Of a stretch of 64,000 nucleotides of DNA, positions 8,480 through 17,614 are shown one piece after another; within the stretch, counting starts at the first letter, position 1, and each line of letters opens with the position of its first letter. The notes under the pieces were generated by a model. It made no database searches. It saw only the letters and a list, made by a program, of their open reading frames with translations, and was not told the DNA's origin. Position numbers and translations under genes: made by a program. The stretch is from positions 1 to 64,000 of the forward strand of contig NZ_JACHGE010000002.1 of the NCBI RefSeq assembly GCF_014202225.1, written 5' to 3'. This DNA is from Algibacter amylolyticus. Its GTDB lineage: Bacteria; Bacteroidota; Bacteroidia; Flavobacteriales; Flavobacteriaceae.

Positions 8480-9886
8480 ATGAGCCCAAAACCTTTTATT
8501 ACAGAAAATTTTTTATTACAATCTGAAGTTGCTCAAGTTCTATACCATGAGTATGCTAAGGATTTACCAATAATTGATTATCATAATCATTTATCTCCAA
8601 AAGATATAGCTGAAGAATTACCTGTAAAAAACATTACCAAAGCTTGGTTACAAGGCGACCATTATAAATGGCGTGGTATGCGAGCAAATGGTATTGAGGA
8701 AAAGTATATAACGGGTTCTAATACTTCGCAAAAGGAGAAGTTTTTAAAATGGGCAGAAACAGTACCTTATACGCTAAGGAATCCATTGTTTCATTGGACG
8801 CATTTAGAGCTAAAGGCCTATTTTGGTATTAATGAGCTTTTAAGTCCTAAAACAGCCGATGTTATTTACGAAAAAGCAAATGCTATTCTAGAAAATAAAA
8901 CGCCAGCCCAATTATTAGAAGATATGAAAGTTGAGGTAGTTTGTACTACAGACGACCCAACGGACGATTTAAATTACCATAAGCAAATAGCTGAAAACGA
9001 TAATATTTCAGCCAAAGTATTGCCGACCTTTAGAGCAGATGCTTTGTTTTTTATTAATAAAGATAACTTTTTAAGCTATTTACAAAAGCTAGAAGCTAGT
9101 ACCAATTTAAAAATAACCACATTAAATGATTTCTTAAGCGCTTTAGATACGCGAATAGAATTCTTTAATAGTCATGGCTGTCGCTTATCCGATTTTGGTG
9201 TAGGAGAAGCGCTTACTATGGTAGATTATAATGAAGCCGAAGTTTCAGAGATATTTACTAAAAAATTAAATGGAAATAACCTAAGCGAGAACGAGGTTAA
9301 TAAATATCGCTCGTTTTTGTTTATTTACTTAGGTAAAAAATACCACGAATACGATTGGATACAACAATATCATTTAGGACCTATTCGAAATAATAATTCA
9401 TTATTGTTAGAGCAAGTTGGACTAGATGCAGGTGTAGATTCTATTGGCGATTTTCCAATGGCCGAGTTTATGTCTAAATTATTCGATACACTAAATGCAA
9501 CCAATCAATTAGCAAAAACCATTACCTATAATTTAAACCCATCGCAAAACGAAGTGTTTGCTACCATGATGGGGAACTTTCAAAATTCGGATGCACCAGG
9601 AAAAATGCAATGGGGTTCTGGTTGGTGGTTTTTAGACCAAAAGGACGGTATGGAAAAACAACTTAACACCTTATCAAACATGGGCTTATTAAGTCGTTTT
9701 GTGGGTATGTTAACCGATAGCAGAAGTTTCTTATCCTTTCCTAGACACGATTATTTTAGACGAATTTTATGTAATCTTCTTGCCGAAGATGTTAACAATG
9801 GCTTGGTGCCAAACGACATAGAATTTCTAGGAAAATTGGTTCAAGATATTTGTTATAATAACGCAGTGAACTACTTTAAATTTTAA
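8480..9886 (+). CDS. uxaC: Glucuronate isomerase
   Basis: 468 aa (E. coli UxaC 470). Converts D-glucuronate to D-fructuronate, or D-galacturonate to D-tagaturonate. Amidohydrolase-fold signatures are IIDYHNHLSPKDIAE (metal-binding His pair), HWTHLELKAYFGI, VCTTDDPTDDL, GDFPMAEFMSKLFD and MLTDSRSFLSFPRHDYFRR. With the SDR protein and UxuA it completes glucuronate to KDG. Starts 9 bp after the DUF4861 gene. Confidence 0.97.
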   Translation: MSPKPFITENFLLQSEVAQVLYHEYAKDLPIIDYHNHLSPKDIAEELPVKNITKAWLQGDHYKWRGMRANGIEEKYITGSNTSQKEKFLKWAETVPYTLRNPLFHWTHLELKAYFGINELLSPKTADVIYEKANAILENKTPAQLLEDMKVEVVCTTDDPTDDLNYHKQIAENDNISAKVLPTFRADALFFINKDNFLSYLQKLEASTNLKITTLNDFLSALDTRIEFFNSHGCRLSDFGVGEALTMVDYNEAEVSEIFTKKLNGNNLSENEVNKYRSFLFIYLGKKYHEYDWIQQYHLGPIRNNNSLLLEQVGLDAGVDSIGDFPMAEFMSKLFDTLNATNQLAKTITYNLNPSQNEVFATMMGNFQNSDAPGKMQWGSGWWFLDQKDGMEKQLNTLSNMGLLSRFVGMLTDSRSFLSFPRHDYFRRILCNLLAEDVNNGLVPNDIEFLGKLVQDICYNNAVNYFKF

Positions 9887-9932
9887 ATACTAAACTAAAC
9901 TAAATTAAACTTGAAAAAACACCACCACAATT

Positions 9933-10907
9933 ATGATGAATAGAATGTTTTATTGCCTATTACTGGTATTTCTTTTTACAGGCTGTAAAAGGAATAGCGA
10001 TGTAAAAGTTATGTATCTAGCACATACCTTACCGCAATCGCACCCAGTTCACAAAGGAATCTTGGAATTTAAAAGAGCTCTTGCCGAAAAGTCCGGAGGA
10101 AAAATGGATATCAAGATTTTTCCAGATGGCCAATTAGGTTCCGAACGAGAAACGCTCGAGTTATTGCAAATTGGAAGCGTAGCCGTTACTAAAGTGAGTG
10201 CAGCGACCTTATCTAATTTTGTACCTGAATATCATATTCTAGGGATTCCTTATTTATTTAGAGATAAGCAACACCAATTTGATGTTTTAGAAGGCGAAGT
10301 AGGGAAATCTATTTTAGAAAAAGGAAGTAAATTTTGGTTACGCGGATTGTGTTATTATGATGCAGGAAGCAGAAGCTTTTATACCTCAAATAAACCTATA
10401 CGTACACCCGATGATTTAAAAGGTCTTAAAATTAGAGTCATGAACAACCAAATGGCTATTAATATGGTAAATTCTTTAGGTGGTTCGCCAACGCCTATGG
10501 CTTATGGAGAACTTTATACCGCTATCCAACAGGGTGTGGTAGATGGTGCAGAAAATAATCCGCCATCGTTTGTGTCGTCAAATCATTATGAGGTAAGTAA
10601 GTATTATACCCTAGATCAGCACTCATCGGTTCCAGATGTATTATTAATTGGTACAAAATATTGGGAAAGTTTAACCGAAGAAGAAAAAATTTGGGTACAA
10701 GAAGCGGCCGATATATCGAGTCAAGCACAAAAGAAATTTTGGAGTGATTCTGTTGAAGAATCTATGGCAGTAGCTAAGGCTGCTGGGGTAGAAATTATTA
10801 TTCCGGAGAAATCCTTATTTCAAGAAAAGTCTAAACCAGTTTTAGAAACTTTTCAAAAGGAGCACCCAGAAATGGATGATTTAATTAATAAAATTAAAAA
10901 CCAATAA
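9933..10907 (+). CDS. dctP: TRAP transporter substrate-binding lipoprotein
   Basis: 324 aa with a lipobox (LFTGC, Cys18), so it is membrane-anchored rather than freely periplasmic. DctP family: HPVHKGILEFKRALAEKSGGKMDIKIFPDGQLG; LKIRVMNNQMAINMVNSLGG with the conserved Arg that binds a substrate carboxylate; QQGVVDGAENNPPSF. It binds an organic acid and hands it to DctQM. The operon points to a uronate or unsaturated uronide monomer. The three TRAP genes are 2 bp apart. Confidence 0.93.
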   Translation: MMNRMFYCLLLVFLFTGCKRNSDVKVMYLAHTLPQSHPVHKGILEFKRALAEKSGGKMDIKIFPDGQLGSERETLELLQIGSVAVTKVSAATLSNFVPEYHILGIPYLFRDKQHQFDVLEGEVGKSILEKGSKFWLRGLCYYDAGSRSFYTSNKPIRTPDDLKGLKIRVMNNQMAINMVNSLGGSPTPMAYGELYTAIQQGVVDGAENNPPSFVSSNHYEVSKYYTLDQHSSVPDVLLIGTKYWESLTEEEKIWVQEAADISSQAQKKFWSDSVEESMAVAKAAGVEIIIPEKSLFQEKSKPVLETFQKEHPEMDDLINKIKNQ

Positions 10908-10909
10908 TT

Positions 10910-11401
10910 ATGAAAACAGCAGATGTTCTTTTTAATAAAGTATGTAGAATCATGGAGGTTATCCTGGTTGCTATTTTTGGATTGTTGGTTGTAGATGTTT
11001 TAGGTCAAGTGTTTTCTAGATATATTCTAAATACATCTTTTGCCTTTACAGAGGAGCTTGCAAGATTCTCGCTAATTTGGTTGTCTATTTTAGGAGCAGC
11101 CTATCTTAATGCTAAAAGACAGCATTTATCAATGGATTTTCTCTATCAGAAGTTTTCCGCAAGTGGACGAAAAAAAGCCTTGTATTTTATAGAGATTTGT
11201 GTCTTTTTATTTGCTTTAATAGTTATGGTAATAGGTGGTTTTAATTTAGTGTATACCACATTACATTTAGGGCAATTATCAGGGACATTAAGAATTCCGT
11301 TAGGCTATATTTATGCCATTTTACCAATAAGTGGTTTACTTATTATGTGGTTTTCAATTTATCACATCACACAAATTAGTGCTAACAAAATAACCGAATA
11401 G
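10910..11401 (+). CDS. dctQ: TRAP transporter small membrane subunit
   Basis: 163 aa with four predicted membrane helices. Typical DctQ features are the N-terminal helix VILVAIFGLLVVDVLGQVFSRY, the FAFTEELARFSLIWLSILGAA segment with the conserved Glu-Glu and Arg, and LSMDFLY. It couples the binding protein to the large permease. Between dctP and dctM with 2-bp gaps. Confidence 0.93.
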   Translation: MKTADVLFNKVCRIMEVILVAIFGLLVVDVLGQVFSRYILNTSFAFTEELARFSLIWLSILGAAYLNAKRQHLSMDFLYQKFSASGRKKALYFIEICVFLFALIVMVIGGFNLVYTTLHLGQLSGTLRIPLGYIYAILPISGLLIMWFSIYHITQISANKITE

Positions 11402-11403
11402 AC

Positions 11404-12708
11404 ATGAGTATAGAAGTAATAAGTATTATCGTTTTATTTGCAAGTTTTTTTACATTATTAATGTTAAAAGTACCAGTAGCTTATAGTATTGGTATTTCTA
11501 CCACATTAAGTTTACTGCTTAATATTGATAAACTGCCAGGATTAACAACTATTGCACAACGAATGACCACCGGTATTGATAGTTTTGCGCTATTAGCCAT
11601 ACCGTTTTTTGTATTGGCAGGCGAAATTATGAAACGTGGTGGTATTGCTAACCGCCTTATCAATTTTGCTAAATCTCTAGTAGCGAGCTTACCAGGAGGT
11701 TTGGCTTATGTAAATGTATTAGCTTCCATGTTGTTTGGAGCCATTTCAGGGTCTGCAATTGCAGCAACATCTGCTATAGGTAGTATTATGACAGATAGAA
11801 TGGAAGACGAAGGATATCCAAGAGAATTTAGTGCCTCGGTTAATATCACTTCGGCCACTACAGGGTTGTTAATTCCGCCTAGTAATATTTTAATTGTATA
11901 TGCATTGGCTAGTGGCGGAACCGCATCAGTAGCCGCTTTATTTATTGCTGGTTATTTACCAGGTATTTTATTAGGGCTTGCCATTATGGCGTATATAGCT
12001 TTTGTGGCTATCACTAGAAAATTTGCTAAAGGTACTCGTGCTCCTATATCATTAATATGGACCTATTTTAGAAAAGCATTTTTTAGCCTTTTACTATTGG
12101 TTATTGTTGTTGGTGGTATTGTAGCTGGAGTTTTTACAGCAACCGAAGCATCTGCAATTGCAGTGTTATATGCAGCAGTGTTAGCACTTGTTTATGGCGA
12201 TGTTAGTACAAAGGATTTTCCGGATATATTACTAACTAGCGCTAAAACAACTGCCGTAGTTATGTTCCTAATATGTACATCTATGGCGATGTCTTGGTTG
12301 TTTTCTTTTGAAGGTATTCCAGAACTTATAAGTGGCTTTTTGTTGGAGCAATTCAGTAATAAAATAGTTATATTTTTAGTAATAAATATCGTGTTATTAA
12401 TTATTGGAACCTTTATGGATATGACGCCAGCAGTACTAATATTTACACCTATATTCTTACCTGTAGTGGTTGCTTTAGGTATGGATCCTGTACATTTTGG
12501 TATTGTATTGGTATTAAATTTATGTATTGGTTTATGTACGCCTCCTGTGGGAACTATACTCTTTGTGGGTAGTGGTGTTGCCAATGTATCGGTAACGCAA
12601 GTTGTTAAGCCTTTACTGCCCTTTTTACTTATAATGATCATCGTATTATTACTTATAACTTACATTCCGGCAATATCAATGTATTTACCAGGTTTGTTTG
12701 ATCTTTAA
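11404..12708 (+). CDS. dctM: TRAP transporter large permease
   Basis: 434 aa and highly hydrophobic, with about 12 membrane helices. DctM signatures are GIDSFALLAIPFFVLAGEIMKRGGIANRL, FGAISGSAIAATSAIGSIM, TGLLIPPSNILIVYA and NLCIGLCTPPVGTILFVG. It imports the DctP-bound acid with sodium. Last gene of the uronate operon, followed by a strong terminator. Confidence 0.96.
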   Translation: MSIEVISIIVLFASFFTLLMLKVPVAYSIGISTTLSLLLNIDKLPGLTTIAQRMTTGIDSFALLAIPFFVLAGEIMKRGGIANRLINFAKSLVASLPGGLAYVNVLASMLFGAISGSAIAATSAIGSIMTDRMEDEGYPREFSASVNITSATTGLLIPPSNILIVYALASGGTASVAALFIAGYLPGILLGLAIMAYIAFVAITRKFAKGTRAPISLIWTYFRKAFFSLLLLVIVVGGIVAGVFTATEASAIAVLYAAVLALVYGDVSTKDFPDILLTSAKTTAVVMFLICTSMAMSWLFSFEGIPELISGFLLEQFSNKIVIFLVINIVLLIIGTFMDMTPAVLIFTPIFLPVVVALGMDPVHFGIVLVLNLCIGLCTPPVGTILFVGSGVANVSVTQVVKPLLPFLLIMIIVLLLITYIPAISMYLPGLFDL

Positions 12709-12741
12709 AAACCAGTAATTTTTACTTTAAAACTATACAAA

Positions 12742-12777
12742 AGGGACTATAAGCAATTATAGTCCCTATTTCTTTTT
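12742..12777 (+). terminator. Terminator of the uronate operon
   Basis: An 11-bp perfect stem AGGGACTATAA (12742-12752) with 12757-12767, a GCAA tetraloop and a T-rich tail. Confidence 0.9.
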
Positions 12778-12805
12778 AGCTTAATTTGATTAAGAAATAG
12801 TGTCT

Positions 12806-13276
12806 TTATTCCAATCGAATATAATTTTCAGAGATAATAGGATGTCCTAAATCATCAATTTCGGTTTGGCTAAATTCATTTTCGCTAATAGTTACATTAA
12901 AACTAAATTCAGTTTTTTCCTTTATAACTTCGTTCATCGATTTAGAGCCGTATTCTAAAATTTCGGTTAAAATACCATTCTCAATCTTATATTCTCCATA
13001 AGCAAACCAGTCAATAGTGTCGAAAATTCTAGTCCTGCTCCACATCACTTTTGTTTTCGAATACATTTTGATCTGTTTATTAGTATCCGAGGTTAAAATG
13101 GTGTCTGCTATTCCGTTTTCGCCATAATTTATAAAACTTACTAGTTTCCAAGCGCCTTCTAAACTATTATTGGTGTTAACAATTATAGAAGGTGTTTTTT
13201 CTATGTTATCAACTTTTGGTTTGTTGTTACAAGAGCATAATAGAATAATACAAATAAATAATGTGAGCTTTTTCAT
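12806..13276 (-). CDS. Lipocalin-like lipoprotein, function unknown
   Basis: 156 aa with signal peptide and lipobox (LLCSC, Cys16). The mature part begins near SLEGAWKLVSF and contains alternating strands and YGEYKIENGILTEI, resembling the small lipocalin-like/DUF4488-type domains of Bacteroidota. It stands alone between the uronate operon and trxB, convergent with the operon. No ligand or role can be inferred. Confidence 0.75.
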   Translation of the reverse strand: MKKLTLFICIILLCSCNNKPKVDNIEKTPSIIVNTNNSLEGAWKLVSFINYGENGIADTILTSDTNKQIKMYSKTKVMWSRTRIFDTIDWFAYGEYKIENGILTEILEYGSKSMNEVIKEKTEFSFNVTISENEFSQTEIDDLGHPIISENYIRLE

Positions 13277-13406
13277 AATGTTAATTATTAGGAGGTTACG
13301 CTACTTAAGTTACGAAAAAAACAGATAGCAATCTTTTTTATAATGAAGTGTTATGTGGTTATAGAAACTGTTGATAACTTAACTGTAAGGTTTCAATCAA
13401 AAATTC

Positions 13407-13414
13407 TACTTTTG
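13407..13414 (+). promoter_or_regulatory. Probable -7 element of trxB
   Basis: TACTTTTG is a perfect TAnnTTTG box 23 bp before the trxB start. No TTG lies at the expected -33 distance, so the promoter call rests on the -7 box alone. Confidence 0.5.
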
Positions 13415-13437
13415 TACTACTAAAATTAATAGGAATT

Positions 13438-14418
13438 ATGTCTGATACAATAGAAAAAGTTAAATGCTTAATTATAGGTTCTGGACCAGCAGGTTATACA
13501 GCCGCAATTTATGCTGCTAGAGCAAATATGAGCCCTGTTTTATATCAAGGTACGCAACCAGGAGGACAATTAACAACTACTAATGAGGTTGAAAACTTTC
13601 CGGGGTATCCAGAAGGTATTACTGGTCCAGAAATGATGATGCAATTACAAGCGCAAGCACAACGTTTTGAAGCTGATATTCGTGATGGATGGATAACAAA
13701 AGTAGATTTTTCTGGTGATGTGCATAAGGTGTGGGTTAATGAAGAGAAAGAAATTCATTGTGATACCGTTATTATTTCTACTGGAGCATCTGCAAAATAT
13801 TTAGGGTTAGATTCTGAGCAGAAATATTTAAAATTAGGAGGAGGCGTTTCAGCTTGTGCTGTGTGTGATGGCTTCTTTTACAGAAACCAAGAAGTTGTAA
13901 TTGTTGGTGCGGGAGATTCAGCTTGCGAAGAAGCACATTATTTATCTAAACTTTGTAAAAAGGTAACTATGTTAGTTCGTAGAGATGAGTTTAGAGCTTC
14001 AAAAATTATGGCTACTCGTGTTAAAAACACCGAAAATATAGAAATCTTATTTAACTCTGAAACCGATGAGGTTTTAGGTGATGGACAAGTGGTAACAGGC
14101 GTTCGTGTGGTTAATAATAAAACTAATGAAAAGCACGACATTGAAGCCACTGGATTTTTTGTCGCTATTGGTCACAAACCAAACACAGATATATTTAAAG
14201 GCTTTTTAGAATTAGATGAAACAGGATATATAATAAATACTCCAGGAACGTCTAAAACTAATATTGAAGGTGTTTTTGTATCTGGTGATGCAGCAGACCA
14301 CGTGTATAGACAAGCGGTTACAGCAGCTGGTACAGGTTGTATGGCAGCTTTAGATGCAGAACGTTATTTAGCAGCTAAAGACTCTACATTCGAGGTGTCT
14401 ACGTCTAGTTATAATTAA
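13438..14418 (+). CDS. trxB: Thioredoxin reductase
   Basis: 326 aa. FAD/NADPH flavoprotein that reduces thioredoxin in the cytoplasm. It has the FAD-binding GSGPAGYTAAIYAARA, QPGGQLTTTNEVENFPG, the redox pair Cys140/Cys143 in SACAVCDGFF, the NADPH loop GAGDSACEEA and the C-terminal FVSGDAADHVYRQAVTAAGTGC. It has its own promoter and terminator, so it is monocistronic. Confidence 0.97.
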   Translation: MSDTIEKVKCLIIGSGPAGYTAAIYAARANMSPVLYQGTQPGGQLTTTNEVENFPGYPEGITGPEMMMQLQAQAQRFEADIRDGWITKVDFSGDVHKVWVNEEKEIHCDTVIISTGASAKYLGLDSEQKYLKLGGGVSACAVCDGFFYRNQEVVIVGAGDSACEEAHYLSKLCKKVTMLVRRDEFRASKIMATRVKNTENIEILFNSETDEVLGDGQVVTGVRVVNNKTNEKHDIEATGFFVAIGHKPNTDIFKGFLELDETGYIINTPGTSKTNIEGVFVSGDAADHVYRQAVTAAGTGCMAALDAERYLAAKDSTFEVSTSSYN

Positions 14419-14441
14419 CTTGTAGAATTTATAATAATATT

Positions 14442-14471
14442 AAGCCGGAGCATTTGCTTCGGCTTTTTTTG
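14442..14471 (+). terminator. Terminator of trxB
   Basis: Stem AAGCCGGAGC (14442-14451) with GCTTCGGCTT (14456-14465), one mismatch or wobble, an ATTT loop and a T run. Confidence 0.87.
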
Positions 14472-14516
14472 TTTTGTAATTATTTTAAAAAATACGTTCT
14501 TTGGTATTGTTTTAAA

Positions 14517-14591
14517 CGGGATGTGGCGCAGTCCGGTTAGCGTACATGGCTGGGGGTCATGTGGTCGCAGGTTCAAATCCTGTCATCCCGA
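14517..14591 (+). tRNA. tRNA-Pro (anticodon GGG)
   Basis: The cloverleaf is complete. Acceptor CGGGATG pairs with CATCCCG (14584-14590). D-arm is GCGC/GCGT. The anticodon stem is 14545-14549 with 14557-14561 and the loop CTGGGGG carries GGG at 14552-14554. The T-arm is GCAGG/CCTGT with loop TTCAAAT. The discriminator is A and the CCA end is not encoded. It lies 3 bp from the nagA stop on the other strand. Confidence 0.96.
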
Positions 14592-14594
14592 CAA

Positions 14595-15752
14595 TTAGTT
14601 TTTATTAGGATTAGAATACACGATATCTGCAGATTGAATAGTTTTTATTACTTCTAAACCATTATCGGTTTTTTCAAAAATCACCAAATTAGCTTTTTGT
14701 CCAACTTGTAGTAAGTTATTGGATGTGCCAAATAATATTTCTGTAGGTTTAATTGACGCCATATGCCATGCGTCTTTTAATGATGCGATGTTTTTATTAA
14801 TTAATTGGTTCACACACCAAAGTAAAGATTGAGCAGAACCTGCTAGCATATAAGGATTTCCTTGCATGTGTAATTTTCCTGAAGCATCTAGTGTGATTTC
14901 GCCACCAATATGACTTTTATAGTTTCCTGTAGGAAGACCAGCGAAAGATGTTGTATCGCTAACTAAAATACTTTTATCTGGTTTTGTTTTTAGAAAAATA
15001 TTCAGCAAAGCATCTGGTAAATGGAAGCCATCGGCAATAATACTAGCCCAGAGATCATCAGAAGCTAATTGTTCAAAAATATAATTATTATGGCGCGGTA
15101 ACATGGCGTGCGAAGCATTTCCTAGGTGTGTAGACATTGTGGCTCCTGCTTTAATTGCGTCTTGAATTTGTTTTGGACTTGCAGCAGTATGGCCAATAGA
15201 AACAATTACTCCTGATGCAACACAATTTTTAATAAATTCGATTGATTCTGGCCATTCGGGAGATAGGGTTATTATTCGAATTTTTCCATTCGCTGCGTTT
15301 TGCCATTTTGTAAAAAGTTCCCAATTGGGTGCCTTTACAAATGCTTTGGAATGTGCGCCTCTTGGTCCATCTTCTAAAGATATAAATGGACCTTCTAAAT
15401 GGATGCCGCCTATAGATTCATTTGTTTTAAATGATTCATTACAGGCGCGGGAAACAATTTTTAATAAATAGGTTGTGCTTTCATCACTATTTGTAATTAT
15501 AGTTGGAAGAAAGCTTGTTATGCCTTCTTCTAAGAGATCTTCACATATTTTGTTAACGTCGGCAACTTTTAAGTCTAAACTGTTTAAATCAATACCTTTA
15601 TACCCATTAACTTGAAGATCTACTAATCCTGGTGCTATGTAATAGGAATGCTCAAGGCGTTGTTCGCATTTAGATATGTTTTTAATGTAACCACCCTCAA
15701 CCTCGACGGTAATGGGCTCATTTGTTCTATAATCTAAAGCTTTAAAATTCAT
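14595..15752 (-). CDS. nagA: N-acetylglucosamine-6-phosphate deacetylase
   Basis: 385 aa. Removes acetate from GlcNAc-6-phosphate, giving GlcN-6-phosphate. Amidohydrolase signatures of NagA are APGLVDLQVNG, GIHLEGPFIS (metal-binding Glu), VSIGHTAAS, STHLGNASHAM and LVSDTTSFAGLP (catalytic Asp). It starts 4 bp after the symporter stop, so the two are co-transcribed from the operator-controlled promoter at 17327-17367. NagB is supplied by the gene at 18640. Confidence 0.95.
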   Translation of the reverse strand: MNFKALDYRTNEPITVEVEGGYIKNISKCEQRLEHSYYIAPGLVDLQVNGYKGIDLNSLDLKVADVNKICEDLLEEGITSFLPTIITNSDESTTYLLKIVSRACNESFKTNESIGGIHLEGPFISLEDGPRGAHSKAFVKAPNWELFTKWQNAANGKIRIITLSPEWPESIEFIKNCVASGVIVSIGHTAASPKQIQDAIKAGATMSTHLGNASHAMLPRHNNYIFEQLASDDLWASIIADGFHLPDALLNIFLKTKPDKSILVSDTTSFAGLPTGNYKSHIGGEITLDASGKLHMQGNPYMLAGSAQSLLWCVNQLINKNIASLKDAWHMASIKPTEILFGTSNNLLQVGQKANLVIFEKTDNGLEVIKTIQSADIVYSNPNKN

Positions 15753-15756
15753 GCTG

Positions 15757-17235
15757 TTAATCGTTCGGATTCTTGTTTAAACTCAAATGGAGTTCAGTTA
15801 TTTTTTGAGGAATAGGTGTTTTGTTTAACCAACCAACTAGTGTAAAAATAACTAATGATGCTAATATAGGGCCTCCCATTTCTAAGGCAAGTGATTTTTG
15901 TTCTACTAGTTTTAAAATTATAAAAACTAATAAACCACCTATAATTGATGCCATTGCAGCGCTGCTACCACTTTTTTTGAATGCTGGAAGTAAGCCAAGA
16001 ATCATAGGAACTGATATTGGGCCTAATAAAGCGCCGAACCAAGTTACTATTAAACCAAAAATACCACCAAAACTACTAGCGTTTAACCCCACGATAATTG
16101 TAATTGCTGTGAAACAAAAGGTACAAATTCTAGCTAATCTTAATTCTTTTTTTTGCGATAAATTTCGGGATTTAGGAAATAGATTTGGTAAAATATCTCT
16201 ACATATCACAGAAGATATGGTGTTAGAGTCTGATGATGTCATGGAAAGCGTATTAGCAAACATAGATGCTAATACTAAACCAAGTAAACCAGCGGGTAAA
16301 AACTTTTTAGCCATTAATCCGTACGAAAGTGTTGGATCCGAAAGATTTTCTAAAAACATGGGTGCCACAAACATGGGGTATAATAGGATTAAAGGCCAAA
16401 TAAGATATAAAATTGAAGATAATATCCCAGCTTTTTTTGCAACTTTTGCTGAAGACGATGATATAAAACGTGTGGCAAGATTCCAGGTACCGCCACTATA
16501 ACTAAAGAAATTAATTAGTAGCATGGTAAACGCGAAAGTAATAGTGTAAGGGTCGTTAAAAAAGTCTGAGTTGCCTTCAGGAAGTTTATCCCAAACTGTT
16601 GCAACACTCATTAATCCATCTTCAGAATTAATGATGATTATAACAAACATGGTTATTCCAGCTAATAACTGCACAATAAACTGAGCAAAATCATTCCAAA
16701 CATCTGCCCATAAACCTCCAATAGTTATGTAAATTAAGGATACAACCCCCACTAATAGAATACCAAAAGTTATTGAGGTTCCGCTAAAAACATTTAGCAA
16801 AAGGGCTATTGCAGCAAGTTTACCTCCAGTATCAAATACTTTTATAATAGAACCTACCCACGCAATTAGTTGTTGGGTTTTAAGATCGTATCGAGTTAGT
16901 AGGTATTCCGTTGGCGACTGAATATTTGCGAACTTTCTAAGTTTAGCCCATCTTGGTGCGATATAAAAAGCGGCGAGTAGGGTAGCGATAGCAACTGTAA
17001 AAGCCCACCAAACATATAATGTAAAACCGTGTGTATATGCTATGCCAGCATACGCTACAAATACGGCTCCGCTATAACCCGAAACATGATGTGAAACACC
17101 AGATAGCCACCAAGGTAATTTTCCGCCTGCGGTATAAAAATCTGCGGAATTTTTTACTCGAGAATAGGCCCATAAGCCAATTGATAATAATAGAATAAAG
17201 TAAAAAGCCAGTACTATCCAATCGAGTAATTGCAT
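15757..17235 (-). CDS. Sodium:solute symporter (SSS family), probably for GlcNAc
   Basis: 492 aa with about 13 membrane helices. SSS features are YFILLLSIGLWAYSRVKNSADFYTAGGKLPWWL, GVSHHVSGYSGAVFVAYAG, GLWADVWNDFAQF and SMFANTLSMTSSDSNTISSVI (sodium-site Ser residues). It is a sodium-coupled inner-membrane importer. The substrate is not readable from sequence. Co-transcription with nagA and control by the shared operator point to GlcNAc or another amino sugar. No kinase is encoded nearby, so phosphorylation must be encoded elsewhere. Confidence 0.88.
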   Translation of the reverse strand: MQLLDWIVLAFYFILLLSIGLWAYSRVKNSADFYTAGGKLPWWLSGVSHHVSGYSGAVFVAYAGIAYTHGFTLYVWWAFTVAIATLLAAFYIAPRWAKLRKFANIQSPTEYLLTRYDLKTQQLIAWVGSIIKVFDTGGKLAAIALLLNVFSGTSITFGILLVGVVSLIYITIGGLWADVWNDFAQFIVQLLAGITMFVIIIINSEDGLMSVATVWDKLPEGNSDFFNDPYTITFAFTMLLINFFSYSGGTWNLATRFISSSSAKVAKKAGILSSILYLIWPLILLYPMFVAPMFLENLSDPTLSYGLMAKKFLPAGLLGLVLASMFANTLSMTSSDSNTISSVICRDILPNLFPKSRNLSQKKELRLARICTFCFTAITIIVGLNASSFGGIFGLIVTWFGALLGPISVPMILGLLPAFKKSGSSAAMASIIGGLLVFIILKLVEQKSLALEMGGPILASLVIFTLVGWLNKTPIPQKITELHLSLNKNPND

Positions 17236-17326
17236 ATAGTTGTTGTTTTGTTTTGGTGTGTTTTTAGAAGTTAATGCAATAAACGAATGTATCTAATTTA
17301 GAAACTCATTTATCAACCTAACGTCA

Positions 17327-17367
17327 CAAACTTAAATAAAAATACAAATTAATGCAAACGTTTGCAT
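17327..17367 (-). promoter_or_regulatory. Promoter and LacI-type operator of the symporter-nagA operon
   Basis: The perfect 16-bp palindrome ATGCAAACGTTTGCAT (17352-17367) contains the -33 TTTG of the minus-strand promoter. A 20-bp spacer leads to a perfect -7 box TAAGTTTG (17334 to 17327). A bound repressor would block the -33 box. The rest of the 379-bp gap between the symporter and the LacI gene (17236-17614) holds the second operator at 17593 and otherwise AT-rich sequence with no gene. Confidence 0.82.
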
Positions 17368-17592
17368 AAAAACTTGTGATACGTAGAATTATTGCTATTT
17401 AATATATATATTTAACTTTGTTAATTGTGGATTGGCTTCAAGCTGGAAAATAATAACTGTCATTTAATATAAATCACCCAATTATACTAAATATAACTTA
17501 ATGGTGGTGTAAAGTGTTAATTTAATGAAATACCTTTTTAAGTGTTTCAAATAAGAAATATCGAAGGTTAATCTCGATAAAAAATATGGGTA

Positions 17593-17604
17593 GCAAACGT
17601 TTGT
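17593..17604 (+). promoter_or_regulatory. Operator in front of the LacI gene
   Basis: GCAAACGTTTGT repeats the core of the operators at 17352 and 19541 with one change at the end. It lies 10 bp before the regulator's start codon, consistent with autoregulation at or just after the start of transcription. Confidence 0.75.
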
Positions 17605-17614
17605 TTATTTTTTT

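Noticed and set aside
12192-12641. 149-codon minus-strand open frame inside dctM
   Set aside because: Antisense shadow of a membrane-protein gene; Thr/Ile-rich translation without any family signal.
15821-16501. 226-codon plus-strand open frame opposite the symporter gene
   Set aside because: It is the antisense of a highly hydrophobic SSS protein, has no start context or recognisable domain, and its composition follows from the real gene.
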